64,000 bases of DNA from Forficula auricularia (GCA_024734495.1 JALMQS010000187.1:11337300-11401299); one strand, 5' to 3'. Positions 1 through 12,482 are shown, numbered from the stretch's first letter. Translations and numbers: made by a program. The notes: generated by a model not told the origin, from the letters alone.

Positions 1-340
1 AGTTTTTGCATTTCTAACCTTCAGTGGCCCACAGATTATGTATATATAGGTATATAAATAAATACGGTATAATTATTTTTTTTAATTAAATAACAATTTT
101 TGAGTTCATCAATTAAATTGTCAAATTAATATTTGTGGGATTTAAAACTCGATTTTTAATCAATTAAATTTTCCAACTTTTAATATATAATAATAATTAT
201 AATGATCTTATTGTGGGATATAAAATTAAAAAAACAATTATTTATTAAAAGGAAATTGAATAAAAATGTAAATAACCATTTTTATCGAGACAACCACCTG
301 TGAATAATTGTTTCAATTAACAAAAAACCCATCAAAAACA
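1..340. repeat. AT-rich repeat tail, also present at 18235-18345
   Basis: The first bases (TTTTTGCATTTCTAACCTTC, CACAGATTATGTATATATAG) match the segment at 18235-18345 almost base for base. It is the tail of a C-rich repeat seen again near 9.99 kb. The rest is simple AT-rich sequence with no coding potential. Confidence 0.5.
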
Positions 341-472
341 ACTTAGCCGAAGATGAGACCGTGACAGATCGAATGTCCAACACAAAACCCTCCTAACCCG
401 TGAATTTCATCCAAATCTTTAGAGCCATTTTCGAGAACCCGACCGGATATATATATATATATATATATATAC

Positions 473-560
473 TAGCTGTACCCGGCGTGCCTCCGGCACG
501 CCTGTCCCAGCTAGGCCCTCCGGGCGGGTTGCCCTGGCAGGCGGCGTCTCGGAATGAAAG
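473..560 (-). mobile_element. Helitron-like 3' terminus
   Basis: Read on the minus strand it ends in a perfect hairpin (GGCGTGCC at 484-491 with GGCACGCC at 495-502), then GGGTACAGCTAG and a T-rich target. A hairpin about 10 nt before CTRR is the Helitron 3' hallmark. A related end lies at 10505-10600. Confidence 0.55.
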
Positions 561-600
561 TATGAGGTGTCCAAAATTGATTACCTTTTATGTAAATTGT

Positions 601-606
<6 letters not shown>

Positions 607-647
<41 letters not shown>
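607..647. repeat. (TA)n microsatellite
   Basis: About 20 TA units, directly at the end of the next Helitron copy. A shorter TA run lies at 448-470. Confidence 0.9.
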
Positions 648-648
<1 letters not shown>

Positions 649-2420
649 CTGACCCGGCCACGCGTTGCTGTGGCTAAAGTTTTTGTTATATTACATTATA
701 GTAAACAATCTAAGAGGAACGATAAGAGAACATCAGTCACGGAGTCCACTATGCTTTTTCACACAGATAGTATTTGTAAAAAAATATGGTGATCTCCTTA
801 TTTGACTTTCTACTACTATAACCCTTTAGTACAATGAAATTATTTACGAACAAAGACGAAAATGTTGATGTTGGTATACAAATTCACTGGATTGAGATTT
901 GAAGGGGAAGTACGTTGAACACAATTAATTAAAATGTTCTTACACTTGATATTAAGCAGAAATCAATACAAAATAAAAATTTATCAGATTTATTATTTCC
1001 ATTTAATTTTATAACAAATAAGTATATTACAGTATAATACAGTAAATAACATGTGACGCTTAAACTCATGAATGAGGTAGGCAAGGCAGACAGTCTTAAA
1101 CTTTTAAACATTAATATCTATTTTTTTGAATTATAAATACTTTCAATTTCAATTTAATTTAACACCAATCGGTGCACAATGTTTTTGGTTAACCTGTCTT
1201 TAGCTAACACAAATAGATTCGACGGTTTCCCAACACGTGAACACGCAACATATAGTTGCCCATGAGAAAAACATGTATTTTCCAAATCTAAACCACAAAT
1301 GGACATTGTTTGACCTTGAGATTTATTTATAGACATGGCGAAAGCTAAACGAATTGGAAACTGTAGCCTTTTGAAGGGTATGGTAGAATCTGATGGTATC
1401 ATCGGAATACGTGGCAGCAGGACCATTTTTCCTTTAAACTTCCCAGCCAAAATGGTTGCTTCAAGAATGTTTCCGGTGATCTTTTTGATGACCAAACGCG
1501 TACCGTTACATAATTGAGGTGGATTCAAATTACGGAGGAGAATAATAGGGGAACCAATCTTTAATCGAAGATTATGTGGTGGCATTCCAGGGATATCTAA
1601 TGAATTTAAAAATTCAATCGGAAAATTTACACTTTCATTTTCATCAACAACAGTATCGATTGATTTAAAAGACATCAGATCGCCTGGTAACAACTGTTGT
1701 ATCTGGAAGTTAATTTCGTCAACATCAACGTTTTTGGCTGCCAAAATCGCCCGTTGACTGAGCCATTCATGATTCAAATAATTATTCTGTATATCCGGGA
1801 AAATACTCTGAATCAATTCATTTTTATCCTGAACAACAGTGCAAAAATTGTCTGGTAGTTTAATGCATCGCGTATTTGGTTGCAGTTCTATTTTACCGTT
1901 CCCAATATCTAGTAGTTGTTCGGAAAATATTTGTGCTGATGGATCATTTTGCAATTGTACTCGCATATTTATGGTCAATCTATGTGGCCGGCTATGCTAA
2001 CACCAAAAATTTAAAAAGTGGAAATAATTGAATTATACGGTATTTCGTTCACTACAAAATAAATTTAATTAATTTTATAGCGTCAACAACACGTGGTAAT
2101 TATGCTGTTAAAATGTAGCTTATATGACACGTTCTTAGATTTACCATAGCAGCGCCATCTATTGATTACTTACTCAACCCAGTCGAAAGGTATCGACATC
2201 TGTTAGAATCATTTGGAAATTGTGACTGTCAAATAATAACAGACAAATAATTAGCAATAAATTAAAATTGCGACTATAATTTGAGATTTAAACTATCCTA
2301 CCTCTCAAGTTGGATCGAACTGCACATGGTGTGCGAATTTTATTATAATCGGTTCAGTGGTTTAGGAGTCCATTGAGCACAAACATTGTGACACGAGATT
2401 TATATATATTAAGATATATA
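646..2420 (-). mobile_element. Helitron relic carrying a helicase fragment
   Basis: On the minus strand the element ends with hairpin GCCAC(657-661)/GTGGC(670-674) and then CGGGTCAGCTA at about 646, a Helitron-type terminus. The upstream limit near 2420 is uncertain. It encloses the helicase fragment at 1154-1978. Confidence 0.55.
1154..1978 (-). pseudogene. Helitron/PIF1-type helicase, C-terminal fragment
   Basis: An open stretch of 274 codons matches the C-terminal part of Helitron-encoded PIF1-like helicases. Visible features are the region from RAILAAKNVDVDEIN, the beta-rich segment GSPIILLRNLNPPQLCNGTR, FAMSINKSQGQTM (helicase motif with QGQT) and LYVACSRVGKP (motif VI). The rolling-circle replication initiator and the N-terminal helicase motifs with the Walker A site are missing. 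A complete Helitron protein is over 1000 aa, so this is a 5'-truncated relic that cannot work alone. The reading frame is still open, which suggests a fairly recent insertion. Confidence 0.8.
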
Positions 2421-2954
2421 TATATATACATTGCTCGTTTAATATAATAAGATTTAAAGATTTTCTTTGACCATTCAACAGGTTGCCAATTATAAATAAT
2501 TTAAAAATATTTTTAATTTTAATTAATTAATCAAATTGATAAAACCCTCGGTATGCGAGCCTGACTCGCCTGTTTTATTTGCGAATAACGCTACCTTAGG
2601 TAATTCACAATCACACATACATACATACATACATACAGATAGTGTATCTAACCCAACCCAATGCTGTAATGTTTTAATAATAAGTTATTGTTTTGCTAGA
2701 TATCTCCTGAGATTCCCACCGAGGTGGTTATTATTAATAATAAATATTTGGTTAGTTAGCCTGGCTGGCTGGCATTTGGAATTCCTTCCGTTGCAAACGA
2801 TCAATTAGATTTGCCCTTGAAATGAATGAGTTGATATTCAACTTTTTCTCTGCAAACTCGCACAGTTCGTGATTTTTTTTCTTTTTAATCTCAAGTATTT
2901 AGGTCATCAATGAAAGGGAAAATAAATTCGATTGCCGGCCGTATTACACTAGCA

Positions 2955-3195
2955 TAATATACTAACAGATTTTTTGACAAAATAATTAATATCTCGTAAA
3001 ATAAACATTTTTGATGTTCACTCTATAAAAACTTAAGGTAGACCGAAACGTCATGATTTCGGTCAATTTTTTTTCATCAAAATATTTTCAGCCGTTTTTG
3101 AGATATTTCAAAAAAACGTATCAAAATAAACACTTGTTTCATGCACGATTACAATACTTAACTTATACACTGTATCGTAAAGTAAAAATTAAACA
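2955..3195 (-). repeat. Relic of the ACTTTACCATACA repeat family
   Basis: Shares GTTTTTGAGATATTTC, CATGCACGATTACAATACTT and a degenerate TATCGTAAAGTAAAA end with the copies at 15613-16206, 33445-34135 and 36379-37085. Confidence 0.5.
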
Positions 3196-3384
3196 TAATT
3201 CTACTTTGAAAGATCTTTACATGTAGATATCTCACATTGTATGATTAATTTTTTTTTTATTTTAAACCCTACATAAAATTCTACGTGTTCCCCAAAAAAT
3301 CACTTGATCAAAGTTTAATAAGATTTTTGATTTCACAGAAAATAAATACATTATTTATAGTAGTATTATTTTTTTAACAAATTT

Positions 3385-3800
3385 CAAAAAATGAGGAGGT
3401 TCTCAATTCGACTGAATTTTTTTTGTGTCTATCTTACTCGATTTCTTCGCCAATTGTTAACCGATTTTGATGATTTTTTTGCATTGGGTTCAGTATAGTT
3501 TCCGATTGGTACCATATAAATTTCATTGGTATTGGACATTTTTTGTTATGTATATTCACGCATAACTTCTTTGTTTAAGAACCGATTTTAATGAATCTTT
3601 CTGCGTTTGGATTAGTATAGCTCCAAGGTAGTCTAAATACCTATTTATTTATTCATTTTAATGTATGTTCAGCGAGAACAAGAACTTTTTGCCACGTGGA
3701 CCAATTTCGATGATTCCTTTTTTATTGGGAAGAGAGTACCTTAGGGGTGGTCCCATATTAATTTGGTCAAGTTCTGATGATATTATGATCAATAACAAAA
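3385..3800 (+). repeat. GAGGAGGTTCTC module of the CCGACTTC repeat family
   Basis: Same order of modules as in the later copies: GAGGAGGTTCTCAATTCGAC, TCGCCAATTGTTAACCG, TTTTTGCATTGGGTTCAGT, CCGATTGGTACC, GGTCAAGTTCTGATGAT. Confidence 0.6.
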
Positions 3801-3837
3801 TAATGGAAATATCCAACAAAAAATCCAAATTCATCAT

Positions 3838-4310
3838 CATCATCATTGAGTATACAGTCCTAAGACTGGTTTGATGCAACAATCCGTCTCCACTCGACTC
3901 TGTCCCCCGCCAGCTGTTTAACCTCTCTAAATGTCTGGCATCCCATATCCCCAATTATTTGGTTGAAATATTCTAATCTGGTTCTTCCCCTTCCCCTTTT
4001 CTTTCCCACCTCCCCCTCCAAGATATCCCTAAGCAGTCCCCCATGTCTCAGTGTGTGCCCCATCATCTGACCTCTTCTCTTCTTCAGACTCTTCCACAAG
4101 GTTCTTCTTTCTCCGATTCTTCCAAGAACTTCTTCATTTGTAATTTTATCCATCCATTTGATATTCATCATTCTTCTGTAGCACCACATTTCGAAAGCCT
4201 CCAATCTCTTTCTCTCCGCTTTTCCAATTGTCCAGGTTTCACACCCGTACATGGCTATGCTCCATACATATGTCTTCAATAGCAACTTCCTGTTTGCTAA
4301 GCTGATTGAT
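3838..4310 (-). mobile_element. 5'-truncated RTE-like LINE, 3' end with (ATG)n tail
   Basis: The minus strand encodes 141 aa (4285-3860) with [42 protein letters not shown] and a terminal [10 protein letters not shown]. These resemble the end of ORF2 in RTE/BovB-type non-LTR elements. The stop is followed by TGTATACTCAATGATGATG repeats, a short-repeat tail typical of the RTE group. Two more copies are at 39190-39482 and 50400-51197. Confidence 0.8.
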
Positions 4311-4324
4311 AATAATTTAAAATA

Positions 4325-4615
4325 AAATAATAATTGATTGGATGTTTGGTGAGGTGTTTCGGTTTACTATGTTGATTCGGCTGATGAAATATTTTAGGTT
4401 TGTGGCTTGAAAAAAATGCGAGCATTAGAAGGGCGTATAGAATCCTGCATCTTGGTGTGATTTGTAATATACTTGGGAAAAATCTGTCTTGACTTACAAC
4501 GGAGTAGGAATTTCATCGAATTCTGATGTTCAGCCATGGAACGGGACATCTTAAGGATTTTATAATACAACCCAAGTAGAAACACCTCACCAAACATCCA
4601 ATCAATTATTATAAT
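4325..4615. repeat. Inverted repeat pair
   Basis: AATTGATTGGATGTTTGGTG at about 4332 is repeated inverted at 4580-4610 (CACCTCACCAAACATCCAAT). The arms are about 35 bp around a 200-bp centre. It abuts the truncated LINE. Confidence 0.75.
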
Positions 4616-5530
4616 AATAAGGATATACTGGTACAGCACGATGGTTGCATTGCTTGCTCAACAAAATTGTTTAGGAAATGATTAAGATGATGGATGATTT
4701 TTATTATGTTTGGCTCGAAGGGTTAGTTGGAAGGAGATTCGCCGGGCTTGGATGGGAGACGATCTTCAGAGATTAGAATCTCTCTTGGCGGCGTTAAAGC
4801 CAGAAAAAATGCTTTGCTAAAATACGAATTTGCACTAGGCATTTGGAAACATGCTTTAAACAAAATAATGGCACAAGGTCCGCATTTATTGCTTCTTCGT
4901 TACAGAACCTGTATACAAATTACTTCTTAGACACAAGTCGTTTCTTTAGCAAATCGTTCCCAGGTGATTAGTCACCTCGGAGAGCTGCCCATTCAATGAG
5001 TTTCAACAACTGAATGACAACTCACAAATGACAATTGAGCTCGCGTCGAGGAGCTAGCTGCTTTTATAATCTAGCTCTAATTAGCAATTAAGCTGATTGG
5101 TTAATTATTCCCGCCTTTAGGATGACGTGTGCATAATTTTTGGCGCGCTTGCTTCTTTATAAAAGGGGCTTGTCCTTGCTGTTCACCTGTCATTTTATCG
5201 AAGGATTCTGACCGGCAAACAGCAAGCAAACGTTTTTCTCAATACAAAAACAAATATTTATTTTCAAAAGCATTTTACATTGAAAGGAGCGGAGAATAAA
5301 ATCCTACAATTGTTAAAATAAAATATTTTATAAAAAACAAAAAAGCAAACAATCTTAAAACATTCATTTAAATCCCGCCAACGTCTCGAGAGAATTTCCC
5401 TATTTATGAATTGAATTTTATTATCATGTTCTGATTCATTTGCCCAACACTTTCTCTTACGAGATGCATGCAAAATATTATCTTAAGACACTATTATTAA
5501 CATCACTAAAAAGAGAAAAATAAAAATAAT
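4616..5530. other. No feature recognised
   Basis: Mixed-composition sequence with short chance ORFs, including 69 codons at 5264-5473 on the minus strand. The latter is related to sequence at 41446-41667, so it is repeat-derived. No splice or domain signal was seen. Confidence 0.4.
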
Positions 5531-5533
5531 TTT

Positions 5534-5935
5534 TAGGAAAAAAATAAAACCGACTTCAAAAAAATTAATGCACTAAAAGGTATAAAATAATTATCTAATT
5601 TAGTTACAAATAAACGACGAAATTGTTACATAAAATCCACTTTTTGAAGTCGATGCCAAACAAACTATATAAGCGAGTTTACGCAATGTTGTCTTCATTA
5701 CACGCTAAACGTACTAAGTAAAATCCGTCGAGTGCGATTCATAAAATGTATATGTTTGGCACCGACTTCAAAAAGTGATTTCATGTAACAATTTCATCGT
5801 TTAGTTGTAACTAAATTAGATAATTATTTTATACCTTTTAGTACATTTTATTTGATTTTTTTAGTTCTTATTATTTTATTTGTTGAATTTAATTTTTTTG
5901 AAGTCGGTTTTATTTTTTTTCTAAAAATTATTTTT
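5534..5935. repeat. CCGACTTC foldback repeat, copy 1
   Basis: Palindromic unit: AAAACCGACTTCAAAAAAAT ... ACAAACTATA ... ATCCGTCGAGTGCGATTCAT ... GGCACCGACTTCAAAAAGT ... TTTTTTTGAAGTCGGTTTTA. Other copies: 23330-24085, 25955-26660, 34188-34872, 41175-42135, 47165-48105, 51760-52475, 58810-59575. Confidence 0.85.
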
Positions 5936-6701
5936 TATAAAATATACTTTTTTATTATACAAAAATTACTACTCACGCATCTAAGAAATTGTTGCTTGAT
6001 TTCATAATAATATATTCACGTTTATTTAGTTCTTTAAACCGTATACAAATTTCATGAATGAATTGTCACGATGATATGAATATTTTTTATTTATTATTTC
6101 AACCACATTTCCGGATATTATCTGCGATAACGTTATTTCACTATACATAGTACAATATTTCCCTTTTAATATTACAACTACTACTTACTATTACACACCA
6201 TTCATGATATTTGAACATAGGACTATATATAAAAGAAATGAAATTTTGGTTCTCAAGCAGGTTATAATTTTAAAAATATTTATATATAATTGTAAAGAGA
6301 GATAATTATATATACAAATACAGCTATAATTTTTTAAGAAGATATTTTAAGCCTTTGTTATGATAAAATTATAATCAAATAAACATATGTTGTTTTTAAT
6401 TTAATTTTAATAATTAATTAGTTCATTTATTTTAAATCCCACTATCAATTTATCATTAAATAAAAAAAATTATCTTTACATGGATTCTCGATATCCCATG
6501 ATTAAAAAAAATATTTAGGATCCCAAAATTTCAAGTTTGCATCTTATTTAGCTTACGAGTTATTACTGTTTTAACAGAGATACAGACATTGTATAGCGAC
6601 ACTAATCAGGTCTCGTTTTACTTTTTAAGCGGAACCCTAAAAAAAGAATGCATTTGACAAAAGGACTGTAACCCTAAAAAAGATTCCTCGTAACTTATAA
6701 C

Positions 6702-7659
6702 TAGAGACCAGATTTTTATGCAGTAAAAAGTGCCAAAATATGGAGTTAAAAATGCTGAAATATGGAAGTACTATGCAGAATACGTTGAAATATGTAAATA
6801 TATGCAGTAAAAGATAGGAAAATAAATTTTTGAATGCACTAAAAAATTAAAATTGAAGTCAAAATGACTATTATATTTGAAGTAGTGCTATGAAAAGAAT
6901 AAAATGATAAAGTAAGATATAGACACCAAGTGTCAAATATGTATTTTTATTGAGTAAAAATATGCACAAAATTCTCATTATATTTATTATAATATTATTA
7001 AAAAATCTTTAAACTCAAAGAAATAATAGGTACATTTGAATAAAATAAATATAATAAATATTATTGTGTTTCAAAAATGTGAACTAGGGGGGGGGGAGTT
7101 TTATTTAACAGATACGATCGTATTGTATTTGTTTAATTTTTTACCAAATATTAACAAGATTTTCTTGGTGATGTACAAATAATAAAATAATGGAAATATT
7201 TGACCGGCTATAATAATCTGATCCCTACACTAATTTACACACAATTCAATACACACACACGAACACTCTATATCCAAAATGAGCTAATATAACTATAGTT
7301 CCCGAAGGCCGTTAAAAAATAAAGAAATAAAGAAATAATTAACAAATAATCTCAAAAATAATAAAAATTTGATTATAATTGTAAATAATTTATGTTTATA
7401 AGTGTCCTCCTGTTTTATTTCTTCTTTTTTTTAATTCTTTCTCCGAAAAGTTACTTTTAAAACATCCGTATTTGGCACGAAATATGCAATATTTGACAAA
7501 AAATCCTTCAAATATGCAATTTTATGCAATATTACTCAAATATGCAGAATAAAATTTAACCCACAGTATCCTAGATGCATGATTCGGATAGATAATTGAT
7601 CTCCTGGGTCGTATGTGTCGGCTAACAAAATATGCAATTGCATAGGAATCCGGTCTATG
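6702..7659. mobile_element. Non-autonomous hAT-like transposon with 8-bp TSD
   Basis: The 8-bp target duplication CTTATAAC (6694-6701 and 7660-7667) flanks imperfect TIRs: TAGAGACCAG...TTATGCA on the left, and CATAGACCGGATTCCTATGC when the right end is read inverted. The interior repeats ATATGCAG/ATATGCAAT motifs and has no coding capacity. The 8-bp TSD and TIR length fit the hAT superfamily. Confidence 0.85.
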
Positions 7660-8017
7660 CTTATAACCAAGAACTGACATATTCTCTATTTTAGACTTCA
7701 GAATTTCTGATAAAAAAGAGAAAATCCAAAAATTAGCTATAATTTATTGTTTTTAGAAGAGATTTTAAAACTTTGTTATGATAAAATTGTAAACAAATAA
7801 TAATAGATGTTGTTTTTCGGTTTTACTTAATTAATTAATTTATTTATTTATATTAAAACTCACTAACACTTTATCATAAATATTATTTTATATTTAAATT
7901 ATTTAATTGAAATCATAATTAAAGATAATTAAATATATTTAATAAATACATTTTAAATATATTTAAACTTATTAGTTAGACAGCTTAGCTAGTTATCTAG
8001 CTCTCTAGATATTTCAC

Positions 8018-8206
8018 TCCTCCCGAGGGGTGAACCGCGATTGGAATTAAGTGTACACCGTATTTGGAATTATGTGGAAGTATTTTGGAATTCATTAGAT
8101 AATGCACCTTAATCTATTGTCTTCTACTTGGAAATGAAAGTGAAAATGGAAGTAGGTGTACACCATATTAGGTCGCGGTTTCACCCCTCGACTCCTCCCA
8201 AAGATT
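8018..8206. repeat. Foldback repeat with CGAGGGGTGAAACCGCG arms
   Basis: CCGAGGGGTGAACCGCGATT and GTGTACACC on the left return inverted on the right (GGTGTACACC ... GTCGCGGTTTCACCCCTCG). Arms are about 40 bp, span about 190 bp. Confidence 0.75.
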
Positions 8207-8684
8207 ATTTGAGGAAAATTAGATTAATAATTTAAATTGTAAACGCTATACCAACTAGATTAGTTCAAAATTAAATCTTCAATTTCTTTTTTAGGAAGTC
8301 TTTTTTTTTAATAAAGTATTACTTTTATTAAATAATATCGTAATTCGAATCAACACACGGATAATTGCTTAATGTCTTAAATAGGAAAATAAATAAATAT
8401 ATAATAAAGTTTTTTTTTTTAATTTATAGCTAAACGATTTCTAATATTAACGAAAAAGGATGCAATATGTCCTTAATACCAAATTTGCCATCGTTGATGA
8501 AAAAGATCTTTTAAGACGAGAAATTGCAAAAAACAACAACAACAACAATCTTTGCTTATCTAATTTATTTACTATTGTACTACTGTATTCTCTATGGGCG
8601 CCCGAAAAAAAATTTATATTCTGAAAAATGGATCTTGAGGAGATTTAGATAAACGACAAAATTTATTTTATTATTTATGTAATT

Positions 8685-8900
8685 ATTTTTTTTTTTATAA
8701 ATTTTATTAAACCAATTATTTTACATTAATTAATGTATACATTGTATTTTTTGCTTCGATTCCGGAGATTACTTCTCCACCATCGAGTGTCCTTATTCAT
8801 CTTTAGTCCTTGTTTTTAATAAGAGGAAAAATCTAATTAGATAAAAAAACCTCTTTTCCGATAATTATTTCAATTCCATTATTCCCCAATCAAGTCGATT
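8685..8900 (+). repeat. Hairpin-rich 210-bp dispersed repeat, copy 1
   Basis: Conserved core CTTCGATTCCGGAGATTACT, CTCCACCATCGAGTGTCC, then AATAAGAGG...CCTCTTTTCCGATAATTA. It can form a GGAGA/TCTCC hairpin and a longer AGAGG/CCTCT stem. Other copies: 18463-18672, 18710-18905, 33030-33247. Confidence 0.8.
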
Positions 8901-9179
8901 GGTCATCCTATCCATCCTCCCCATCCAATCAATTCTCCATGTAATTATTTTGTCTAAATTTAAATATAAAAGAATATTTATGATAAATTGTTAATGGGTT
9001 TTAAAATACATTAATTAATCAATTAATTGACTAAAATTGAAAAAAAAACATGTTTTTATTTCATAATTTTATCACAACAACGCCTTAAAATACCTTACAA
9101 AACTAATAAATTATAGCTAATTTTTGTAGTTTTTTTTTTACCGAAAGTTCTGAAACTCAAAATGGAAGGTATGACAGTC

Positions 9180-9480
9180 AGTCCTTTTGTTATAGGGAAT
9201 CTTTTTTAGGGTTCCGTTTAAAAAGTAAAACGAAACCTGATTATTTTTTACTTAGGGAAAGTGGTGTAGGTTTTAGGTGAAACATGATTTTAATTCATAA
9301 ACTAAAGGGAGTGTAGTTCACTGTGAAATACACTCCTTTACTTTATTAATGAAACCTGATTAGTGTGTATATATGTTTCTTTCTCCGTCTGTCACAGGAG
9401 TGTGTAGCACGTAAACTAAATATGATGCAAACTTGAAATTTACAACAATCGAATTTTTTATGGTGTCACAAATAAAAAAA
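9180..9480 (+). repeat. AGGGTTCCG-type repeat relic
   Basis: TTTTTTAGGGTTCCGTTTAA and GTAAAACGAAACCTGATTA match, inverted, the segment 6535-6690. An inserted hairpin at about 9265-9350 resembles the palindrome at 21572-21640. Confidence 0.55.
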
Positions 9481-9639
9481 AAAATTTTTTGAATAATGTA
9501 AAGATCTTCTTAAGTAGAATTATAGTTGTTGTTTTTTTTTAATATATTTATTTATTTATTTACATTTAAATGTACTTTCATACATAGATATATATTGCAA
9601 TTTTAATAATACATAATATCACAAATTTACACAGTAGAT

Positions 9640-9768
9640 AGTACAATAATTTTCCAATAGAGTATCTAATTATTAAAAAATAAATTTCCCACAATCCAAT
9701 TGATTTGGAGTCAAAATATTATTACTAAAGACATAATCAAGCAGTTTCTTGGTTGTGCATATATGATA
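9640..9768 (+). repeat. Direct repeat of 11550-11680
   Basis: AATTTCCCACAATCCAATTG, AAATATTATTACTA and ACATAATCAAGCA recur in the same order at 11550-11680. The copy here is interrupted by the Helitron end at 9769. Confidence 0.7.
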
Positions 9769-10510
9769 CTAGCTGGGAGGCCCGCCTTTGGGGGGCCCTC
9801 TTGCTAGCCAGGGGACACGCCCCATGGACCCCTAACCCACGAATCCCACCCTCACACCACACTCACATCCCCCAAAACCCAGCCAGCACCCCCACCCCTG
9901 CACCATGTTCCCGTGCCCAACACCCGCCCCCACACCACCACCCCAACACTCCATTCCACCCCCACACCCTCACCCACCCTCCGCACCCAGTTTTTGCATT
10001 TCTAGCCTTCTAGTTACCCACAGATTATGTATACAAAATTTGGTTGAGTTTGCTCCAATGGCAAGAATTTACATTTTTTTCACCAACCCCTTTTTGGGTG
10101 AAATTTTTTTAAACAAAAGTTGTCAGAAATCACATCCCCTTCAACTTTGCTTAAAATAAAATTTCCGGAAGGGTTAATAGTTTTGGAGTTATTTGATAAT
10201 TTTAATTCGTGCGCCCCCCCCCACCCAAACCCCCTTTTTGGGTCAAAATATCAAAACGTTATATAGCTATAAACGTAAGTTAGAAGACATCTGATCCAAA
10301 TATCAAATTTCATAATAATCCCTTCAGCCGTTTTTATCGTGAATCGTGAGCAACTTTTCGCGGAAACCAAGGAAACATACAGACAGACAGACATACAGGA
10401 ATTTTGTTGAGGATGTTTTCGTTCATAACTTTGCTTGAAACGTGTGCAACCAAAATTTGGCGGGATTTAGAGCAATGTACAGACAAAACCTTAATTTTAT
10501 ATATATACGA
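9769..10510 (-). mobile_element. Helitron-like element with C-rich tract
   Basis: On the minus strand it ends GGCCTCCCAGCTAG at 9769 after a GC-rich hairpin. It contains a long C-rich tract (9790-9990), a CAGACAGACAGACA microsatellite and the segment AACGTGTGCAACCAAAATTT, shared inverted with the Helitron at 29624-30026. The 5' side (AATTAAGGTTTTGTCTGTAC) matches that copy too. Confidence 0.65.
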
Positions 10511-10600
10511 GCTTTTCGTGCGTGCCTTCGGCACGCTCTCGAAGCTCGGCCCTCCGGGCTGGTGCCCTGGCGTGCAGCGTCTCGGTCCAAAAATTGTATT
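10505..10600 (-). mobile_element. Helitron-like 3' terminus, second family
   Basis: GCGTGCCTTCGGCACGC forms a perfect hairpin, followed by CTCGGCCCTCCGGGCTGG and GGCGTGCAGCGTCTCGG, all homologous to 473-560. It abuts the 5' end of the element at 9769-10510. Confidence 0.5.
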
Positions 10601-10899
10601 CCTCTTAAAAAACCACACTCCAAATGTATACCTGTAAACTCCCGAAAATACATAGTCTCTTAAAAGTTTCGCCTCATTTTCGTCCTGATACAGCTACAGA
10701 AATGAGGCTCTAGATATGAATCTGGAAGTATTTTTTTTCCTATAATCTACAGCATTGTGATATTTTTTGTGTGGAAATAGATTTATTTAAATAAATTGTA
10801 TCGTGTGAGGAGGAGAATTATATTATATCATTTTTTTTTAAAATTTGGGATCGATAATCGATATAAGGCTCCAAATATTAAAAGAGATAAGGTGTTTTT

Positions 10900-11060
10900 T
10901 TTTGTTTTTTTTTATTTAATGATATTAATGTGAGAAGGAGATACACCAGAAGGTGGATCCCCTAAAGGCATGTATGGGCTGGCCCCTCCATCGTGAAAAG
11001 AACAGAGAAGAAGGAAAAGAAGCGGGATCACGAGCCAATTCAATATCCAATTTACTAAGG
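10900..11060 (-). repeat. Possible LINE 3'UTR relic
   Basis: GAAGGAGATACACCAGAAGG and CTGGCCCCTCCATCGTG resemble the 3' end of the LINE copies at 30940 and 24520. Weak match. Confidence 0.3.
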
Positions 11061-12159
11061 TTTTAGGGGCTTCGAGCAGTGGTAAATTCTCCGCGCGATA
11101 AATTCGGTGTTGTTTTTATGACAGGCTGCTCCAGTATTGCAATGAGAAACTCATATGGGCATGCGTGTCTTAAGTCGTTTAATTTTGTAAAAATCAAAAA
11201 ATAAGAATAACAAAATTTAGATTATTAAAAAATAAACAAATAATATATTAATCAAATAAGATGTGATTGATTTCTTTTTCTGTGCGCAAAGAAAAGCGAA
11301 TTGAATATTTAATTTTTGAGTGGTGAAGTGGGGGGGGGGGGACAATTATCAATGTATTTAATGTTTCTTAATTTAAAATCAATTGGAGTCTTTCATTTCG
11401 AAATTTGAGTCCAAATTACGATTATATTTCAAATTTGCGGCAAATATACCGATGGCGCTCTCTCGGCAGCATTACGCCAGCGTTGCGGCAAATTAATCTA
11501 GACAAATATATATAGTATATATAGATAGATTTAGTCATTAAATATTAGAATAATTTTTCAATAAAGTATCTAATTATTAAAAAATAAATTTCCCACAACC
11601 CGATTGATTTGAAGTGAAAATATTATTACTATCGACATAATCAAGCAATTGCTTGATTGTGCATATATAATATATCTCGTTTTAAAATATTGATGTGTTA
11701 AAGTGCAAAATTGTTATTTTTTAGAGGATTTTTGTACCAGTAGGTGTTTAGCAATGGATTAACTTGAAAAGTATCAATAAATAATCCATAAATTCCTTCA
11801 TTCTGTCCTTAATAAACGCCAAATAAGAATGAATTTGAGATATCAAGTATTTTGGAAGATACAGATAATAATTGTCCTCTCCCGGTGTTCTTAAGTATTC
11901 AATTACAGAGCGGCGGGTCATTCAGCTAGTAGTGAATTAGATTTGGAACATTCACTCCCATTTAGTCGAAGATTTTACCTTTCAGATAAAGGAAATTAAA
12001 AATAGGGAATTTATACACGGGGAATCCTGAAATCTATTTTTAGCGTTACTAAGCAAAAAATAATCCTATTATTTGTCACATAAACGTTTATTTCCCCTTC
12101 TGTAAGAACTTGTTTTGTTTATTTCTAATAAATTGTTCGGTTTTTCCTCTACTTGGTGA

Positions 12160-12454
12160 TCCATCCACGTGTTAGCATCCTCTCTTGCGGTTAACACGAG
12201 AGTTCATTTTTCCTCCGTACGTTTGAAGACTGTGACGTCAGGAGCAGCGAATGGACTTGATTGTCCTGGCCAGGTTTCGGATCGGACAGGGATTTCCCTA
12301 GGTGGGATTGGCGATATAAACGAGGGGGCTCCGACCCCGCCTGGCTTAGTTAACAGTCTCTCTTGGCGATTAGTTTCGCGGGGTTTACTTTCACATCGCA
12401 AGTCGAGGGAGTTCGAGTGCGAGTGACTGGACCCAAGTGCTAAAATCCACACTT
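12160..12454 (+). promoter_or_regulatory. Probable promoter and 5'UTR of the sulfatase gene
   Basis: This block is clearly GC-richer than its surroundings and is free of the repeats that fill the rest of the window. It contains a palindromic cAMP-response-type site TGACGTCA at 12233-12240 and a TATAAA at 12315-12320. A possible initiator (AACAGTC) lies about 32-40 nt after the TATA. An in-frame stop at 12347-12349 precedes the start codon, and no ATG lies between that stop and ATG 12455. Placement by context is good; the individual elements are inferred from motif match only. Confidence 0.5.
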
Positions 12455-12482
12455 ATGAAGGGCAGGACGCTGTTATTCTTCG
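12455..12482 (+). CDS. Sulfatase coding exon 1 (start of signal peptide)
   Basis: The exon encodes MKGRTLLFF plus the first base of codon 10 and ends at the strong donor G|GTGAGT (phase 1). Joined to exon 2 it gives V10 and then [11 protein letters not shown], completing a basic N-tip, hydrophobic core and small-residue cleavage region. This fit is the reason for linking it across 10,050 bp of intron. Exon 2 also carries an ATG (22535) that could start a shorter signal peptide from another promoter. Confidence 0.8.

Noticed and set aside
400..648. 82-codon ORF ending in repeated Tyr-Ile
   Set aside because: It reads through TA microsatellites and a Helitron hairpin; composition artefact.
3040..3075. 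ACCGAAACGTCATGATTTCGGT as a hammerhead
   Set aside because: It has GAAACGTC but no CUGANGA upstream; it belongs to the ACTTTACCATACA repeat and is only a small palindrome.
9753..10159. Pro/His-rich ORFs
   Set aside because: Translation of the C-rich tract of a Helitron-like repeat; no domain.
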